From: RGIG5472 sp051867635
GTDB lineage: Bacteria; Bacillota; Clostridia; Oscillospirales; Oscillospiraceae
NCBI GenBank assembly: GCA_051867635.1
Contig: JBJDYT010000005.1
Location: forward strand, 1 to 35,938
Length of the DNA: 35,938 nucleotides
Reading direction: 5' to 3'
In this document: positions 32,975 to 35,938 of the stretch, one piece after another
Layout: the number at the start of each line of letters is the position of its first letter
Numbering within the stretch: position 1 is the stretch's first letter
Translations under genes and position numbers: made by a program
The notes under the pieces: model-generated
Told to the model about the DNA's origin: nothing
The model's database searches: none
What the model saw: the letters and a program-made list of their open reading frames with translations, nothing else

Positions 32975-33505
32975 TCAGCCGCCCGTTTCGACCCAGTAGC
33001 GCTCCAGATTTACGCCTTCATCAGGCTCAAACACCGTGCTTTCGTACACCCCGCCGTTCGCCAGGATGGTCCTCCGGCTGCCCTCATTGGAATCGATGCA
33101 GGTCACAAGCACCTTATCGAGGCCCAGAGACCGGCAGTACGGCAGGCAATTCTTCAGCATCCATTTAGCATAGCCCTTCCGCCGCTCCGACGGGCGGACG
33201 GAATAGCCGATATGGCCGCCGTATTTTTCGAGGTAGGCGTTGAAGCAGTGCCGCACCTGTATCATGCCGACGATTTTCCGGTCGCTCTGGCGCAGGCAGA
33301 TAAACTGTGTGGCGACGACCCGGTTCTCCGGGCAGGTCTCCGGCTTCGACATCGCCTCCGTCTGCTGCAGCCACTCCGCCGCGTGCAGGCGGCGCAGGGG
33401 ACCGCAGCCGTCCATGGAATCGCCGGCGGCGAGAAATTCCTCCCGGTAGGCCTCGACCTCCTCCGCGTATCCTGCCGACGGCAGGACCAGGCGCAGCTCT
33501 TCCAT
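32975..33505 (-). CDS. GNAT-family N-acetyltransferase
   Basis: 176 residues. The start of the fold is LRLVLPSAGYAEEVEAYREEF. The core strand and acetyl-CoA loop are visible as HIGYSVRPSERRKGYAKWML near 97-116, with the Q/R-x-x-G/A P-loop replaced by RRKGYA. The C-terminal strands end in NGGVYES. Related clostridial proteins are annotated simply as GNAT; the substrate is unknown. It lies 16 bases after guaB with GGGAG upstream of the ATG, so it is co-transcribed with guaB. Confidence 0.85.
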   Translation of the reverse strand: MEELRLVLPSAGYAEEVEAYREEFLAAGDSMDGCGPLRRLHAAEWLQQTEAMSKPETCPENRVVATQFICLRQSDRKIVGMIQVRHCFNAYLEKYGGHIGYSVRPSERRKGYAKWMLKNCLPYCRSLGLDKVLVTCIDSNEGSRRTILANGGVYESTVFEPDEGVNLERYWVETGG

Positions 33506-33521
33506 ACAGCGCTCCCTTCCC

Positions 33522-35024
33522 TTAGTGGGCCTTGGCGGTGGAGCGGAGCGTCACATCGTGATAGCCGCCCTCCACGATGCTGGTGGCGGAGACCAGGGTC
33601 ATCTTGGCGTTCTTCCGCAGGTCGGGCAGATTGGTCACGCCCACGTTGCACATGGTAGACTTGACCTTGTAGATGCTCTGCTCCACGTTGTCGTGCAGGC
33701 TACCGGCGTAGACCACATAGGAATCCACGCCCTCCTCGAAGGCCAGGCTGTTCTTGCCGCCCAGGTCATAGCGCTGCCAGTTGCGGGCGCGGTTGGAGCC
33801 CTCGCCCCAGTATTCCTTCACATAGGTGCCGTTGACAAAGAGCTTCTCCGTGGGGCTCTCGTCGAAGCGGGCGAAGTAGCGGCCCAGCATGAGGAAATCC
33901 GCGCCCATGGCCAGGGCCAGGGTCATATGGTAGTCGTGGACGATGCCGCCGTCGGAGCAGACGGGGATATAGACACCGGTCTTTTCATAATACTCGTCCC
34001 GGGCCGCCACCACGTCGATGAGGGCGGTGGCCTGGCCGCGGCCGATGCCCTTGGTCTCCCGGGTGATGCAGATGGAGCCGCCGCCGATGCCCACCTTCAC
34101 AAAGTCCGCGCCGGCCTCCGCCAGGAAGAGGAAGCCGTCCCGGTCCACCACGTTGCCGGCGCCCACCTTGACGCTGTCGCCGTACTTTTCGCGGATGAAG
34201 TCGATGGTCTTTTTCTGCCAGCAGCTGTAGCCCTCGGAGGAGTCGATGCAGAGCACGTCCGCGCCCGCGGCCACCAGGGCCGGCACGCGCTCGGCGTAGT
34301 CGCGGCTGTTGATGCCCGCGCCCACCACGTAGCGCTTGTCTCTGTCCAGCAGCTCCCGGGGATTGCTCTTGTGGGCGCTGTAGTCCTTGCGGAAGACGAA
34401 ATAGCAGAGGCGGCCCTCTCTGGAGACGATGGGCAGCGCGTTGAGCTTGTGCTCCCAGATGATGTCGTTGGCTTCTTTCAGCGTGGTGCCGTCCGGCGCA
34501 GTGATCAGGCGCTCGATGGGCGTCATGAACTCCTTCACTTTCAGGTCCGGGGCCATGCGGCTGACGCGGTAGTCGCGGCTGGTAACGATGCCCAGAAGCA
34601 TGCCGTTGCTGCCGCCGTCGTCCGTCACGGCGATGGTGTTATGGCCCTTGCGCTCCACCAGGTCCAGCACGTCCTGCAGCGTATCCTCCGGCGTCACATT
34701 GGAGTCGCTGACCACAAAACCGGCTTTGTAGCTCTTCACCCGGGCCACCATGGCGGCCTCGCTCTCAATGGACTGGGAGCCGTAGATAAAGGAGACGCCG
34801 CCCTCCTTCGCCAGGGCGATGGCCAGGGTGTCGTTGGACACGGACTGCATCACCGCGGACACCATGGGGATGTTCATGGAGATCGCGGGCTCCTCCCCCT
34901 TGCGGAACTTCACCAGGGGGGTCTTCAAGGACACGTTGGCAGGTACGCACTCCTCCGAGGTATAGCCGGGTACCAGCAGGTATTCGCTGAAAGTATGAGA
35001 CGGCTCGCTGTAATAAAAAGCCAT
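33522..35024 (-). CDS. guaB: IMP dehydrogenase, Tritrichomonas-like type
   Basis: 500 residues. Oxidises IMP to XMP with NAD+, the committed step to GMP. Order: TIM-barrel start, tandem CBS domains (about 95-225), then D261, the catalytic loop GIGGGSICITRETKG with Cys319, and the mobile flap ARNWQRYDLGG with Arg418 and Tyr419. The Arg-Tyr pair marks an IMP dehydrogenase rather than GMP reductase. Position numbers and long stretches match my memory of the Tritrichomonas foetus enzyme, unlike the usual Bacillus-type GuaB. GGAGGAG precedes the ATG, and a near-consensus promoter lies 70 bases upstream. GNAT follows on the same transcript. Confidence 0.95.
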   Translation of the reverse strand: MAFYYSEPSHTFSEYLLVPGYTSEECVPANVSLKTPLVKFRKGEEPAISMNIPMVSAVMQSVSNDTLAIALAKEGGVSFIYGSQSIESEAAMVARVKSYKAGFVVSDSNVTPEDTLQDVLDLVERKGHNTIAVTDDGGSNGMLLGIVTSRDYRVSRMAPDLKVKEFMTPIERLITAPDGTTLKEANDIIWEHKLNALPIVSREGRLCYFVFRKDYSAHKSNPRELLDRDKRYVVGAGINSRDYAERVPALVAAGADVLCIDSSEGYSCWQKKTIDFIREKYGDSVKVGAGNVVDRDGFLFLAEAGADFVKVGIGGGSICITRETKGIGRGQATALIDVVAARDEYYEKTGVYIPVCSDGGIVHDYHMTLALAMGADFLMLGRYFARFDESPTEKLFVNGTYVKEYWGEGSNRARNWQRYDLGGKNSLAFEEGVDSYVVYAGSLHDNVEQSIYKVKSTMCNVGVTNLPDLRKNAKMTLVSATSIVEGGYHDVTLRSTAKAH

Positions 35025-35097
35025 GGGAATCTCCTCCTGTTCAGTCTCTCCGGCGCGGACTTTTCAGGGCCGGAATGTGTATTTTGTGTAATATAAA

Positions 35098-35126
35098 ATT
35101 GTAGTCGAAACCCGGTGGAAAGTCAA
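35098..35126 (-). promoter_or_regulatory. Promoter of guaB
   Basis: TTGACT (35121-35126), 17-base spacer, TACAAT (35098-35103). The 65-70 base leader that follows shows no purine-riboswitch core. The gap 35127-35270, between this and the next gene upstream, has GC-rich short inverted repeats (GCCCC/GGGGC near 35215) but nothing I can name. Confidence 0.85.
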
Positions 35127-35270
35127 GAGCCTGTACCAATCCATGGAAGCCGCTGCCTTTTCAGGCGGCCCTATTGGGGACACGGCAAAGAAAATGTCTC
35201 AAACGCGAAACGCCCCACGGGGCTTCACCCGCGGGGGCTTATTCTTTGCGGAGACACCGCCGGGGGCGGA

Positions 35271-35483
35271 TCACTTTTTCCTTACGAGCACTGCGAGCTG
35301 GACGATCTCCAGCACGGCCAGGCACAGCACCAAAAGCCAGGAAACAGTATTCCAGGCCTGTCCTCCCAAAATGGCGGCCGGGTTCGTGTTCCTCAGATCC
35401 GCCAGGATGCCGAGATGATAGTGCGAAGCGCAGGCCAGCATAAAGGCTGCGGTACCCAGGATGAGCGGAATGAAACGGCGCAT
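35271..35483 (-). CDS. Small two-helix membrane protein, unknown
   Basis: 70 residues: two hydrophobic segments (about 5-22 and 43-67) joined by a loop with HYHLGILADLRNTNP, and a basic C-terminus RKK. GGAGG lies 7 bases before the ATG, a proper ribosome site, which is the main reason for calling it real. I do not recognise the family. It lies between the 5S rRNA gene and the guaB promoter on the same strand. Function cannot be inferred. Confidence 0.6.
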   Translation of the reverse strand: MRRFIPLILGTAAFMLACASHYHLGILADLRNTNPAAILGGQAWNTVSWLLVLCLAVLEIVQLAVLVRKK

Positions 35484-35696
35484 ATATGATCCTCCTTGTC
35501 TGCGGTCAGATGGTGTCAGGCGTTCTTACATGGCAGACGACAGCTGTGTTTTATGCCGGTGCACGAGTTGCTACCGCTTTGCCTCAGCGGTACATGCCCC
35601 CCCTCCCTCCGCAGGTCTTTTTTCATCGCATTCGGCAAAACCGCGCCTCCCGCTTTGTACAAGCGCACATGATGGACATATCGCGGAGGCAAAAGC
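35484..35696 (-). other. Non-coding gap between 5S terminator and small membrane gene
   Basis: 213 bases without a supported gene. It holds a 7-bp hairpin (TACCGCT 35572-35578 / AGCGGTA 35586-35592) and a G-run on the minus strand near 35597-35609. Short open frames here lack ribosome sites. It may hold the promoter of the small gene, but I find no clean -35/-10 pair. Confidence 0.4.
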
Positions 35697-35728
35697 AAAA
35701 GAGGAGAGTCAAACGACTCTCCTCTTTT
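35697..35728 (-). terminator. Terminator of the rRNA transcript
   Basis: A perfect 14-bp stem AAAAGAGGAGAGTC / GACTCTCCTCTTTT with a 4-base loop, just past the 5S 3' end. On the minus strand it runs into TTTTGCTTTTG. Confidence 0.93.
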
Positions 35729-35730
35729 GT

Positions 35731-35845
<115 letters not shown>

Positions 35846-35938
35846 TATTTGATTTTATCTTAAACAGCTCTCGCTGCTTAATTCTGGTACACCTTCAGTC
35901 GGAGCGTCGCGAAAGCTGCCGGCGGCAGGTTTCACAGC

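Noticed and set aside
35025..35097. Purine riboswitch in the guaB leader
   Set aside because: The leader is only about 70 bases and lacks the conserved three-way junction and loop sequences.
35597..35609. Possible G-quadruplex on the minus strand
   Set aside because: The G-run does not give four separate G3 tracts; too weak to claim.

Overview
This is about 36 kb of GC-rich DNA from a Gram-positive Clostridia-type bacterium, most likely Oscillospiraceae (the Flavonifractor / Oscillibacter / Lawsonibacter neighbourhood). The reasons are the Firmicutes-style run remA-gmk-rpoZ-priA-def-fmt-rsmB-rlmN-stp-prkC-rsgA, AddAB in place of RecBCD, a CdaA/CdaR c-di-AMP module, an SLH-domain exoprotein, and an orphan DUF3343 protein paired with a cysteine desulfurase-like enzyme. 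Species-level assignment is inference; no 16S sequence is present. Nearly everything is on the minus strand. Only the asnA 3' end and the SLH-transglutaminase gene are clearly on the plus strand.

Left part (1-6.4 kb): the 3' end of asnA with a bidirectional terminator; a DUF1648 membrane protein; a DivIVA-like coiled-coil protein; tRNA-Arg(ACG) with its own promoter and terminator; then a minus-strand unit of MFS transporter, GNAT acetyltransferase and YigZ-family protein. The MFS gene has a consensus promoter, a tiny leader ORF (MSLIRF), alternative stem-loops and an intrinsic terminator before its start. This is the layout of ribosome-mediated attenuation of antibiotic-resistance genes, and it lies directly downstream of hflX, a ribosome-splitting GTPase. 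rpmE (L31) follows, with a strong promoter and a leader hairpin.

Central part (6.4-30.2 kb): a run of 21 co-directional minus-strand genes, read cdaA-cdaR-rseC-DUF5685-J/TPR protein-yicC-remA-gmk-rpoZ-priA-def-fmt-zinc peptidase-rsmB-rlmN-stp-prkC-rsgA-addB-addA, many joined by 4-base ATGA overlaps. It mixes second-messenger synthesis, nucleotide and RNA metabolism, N-formyl-methionine processing, replication restart, Ser/Thr phospho-signalling, ribosome assembly and double-strand-break repair. The only good promoter I see for it is ahead of cdaA. coaBC, rpe and thiN, often found in this cluster in Bacillus-type genomes, are absent, as is glmM after cdaR.

Right part (30.2-35.9 kb): a cysteine desulfurase-like enzyme with its DUF3343 partner; a divergently transcribed secreted SLH/transglutaminase-like protein; a GNAT enzyme; an IMP dehydrogenase of the type best known from the protozoan Tritrichomonas foetus; a 70-residue unknown membrane protein; and a 5S rRNA gene with a perfect terminator, probably the end of an rRNA operon that continues past the window edge.

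The strongest candidates for something under-described are the MFS leader/attenuator, the DUF5685 protein with two DxxxD motifs reminiscent of head-to-head isoprenoid synthases next to its Cys-tailed J-domain partner, and the T. foetus-like GuaB.
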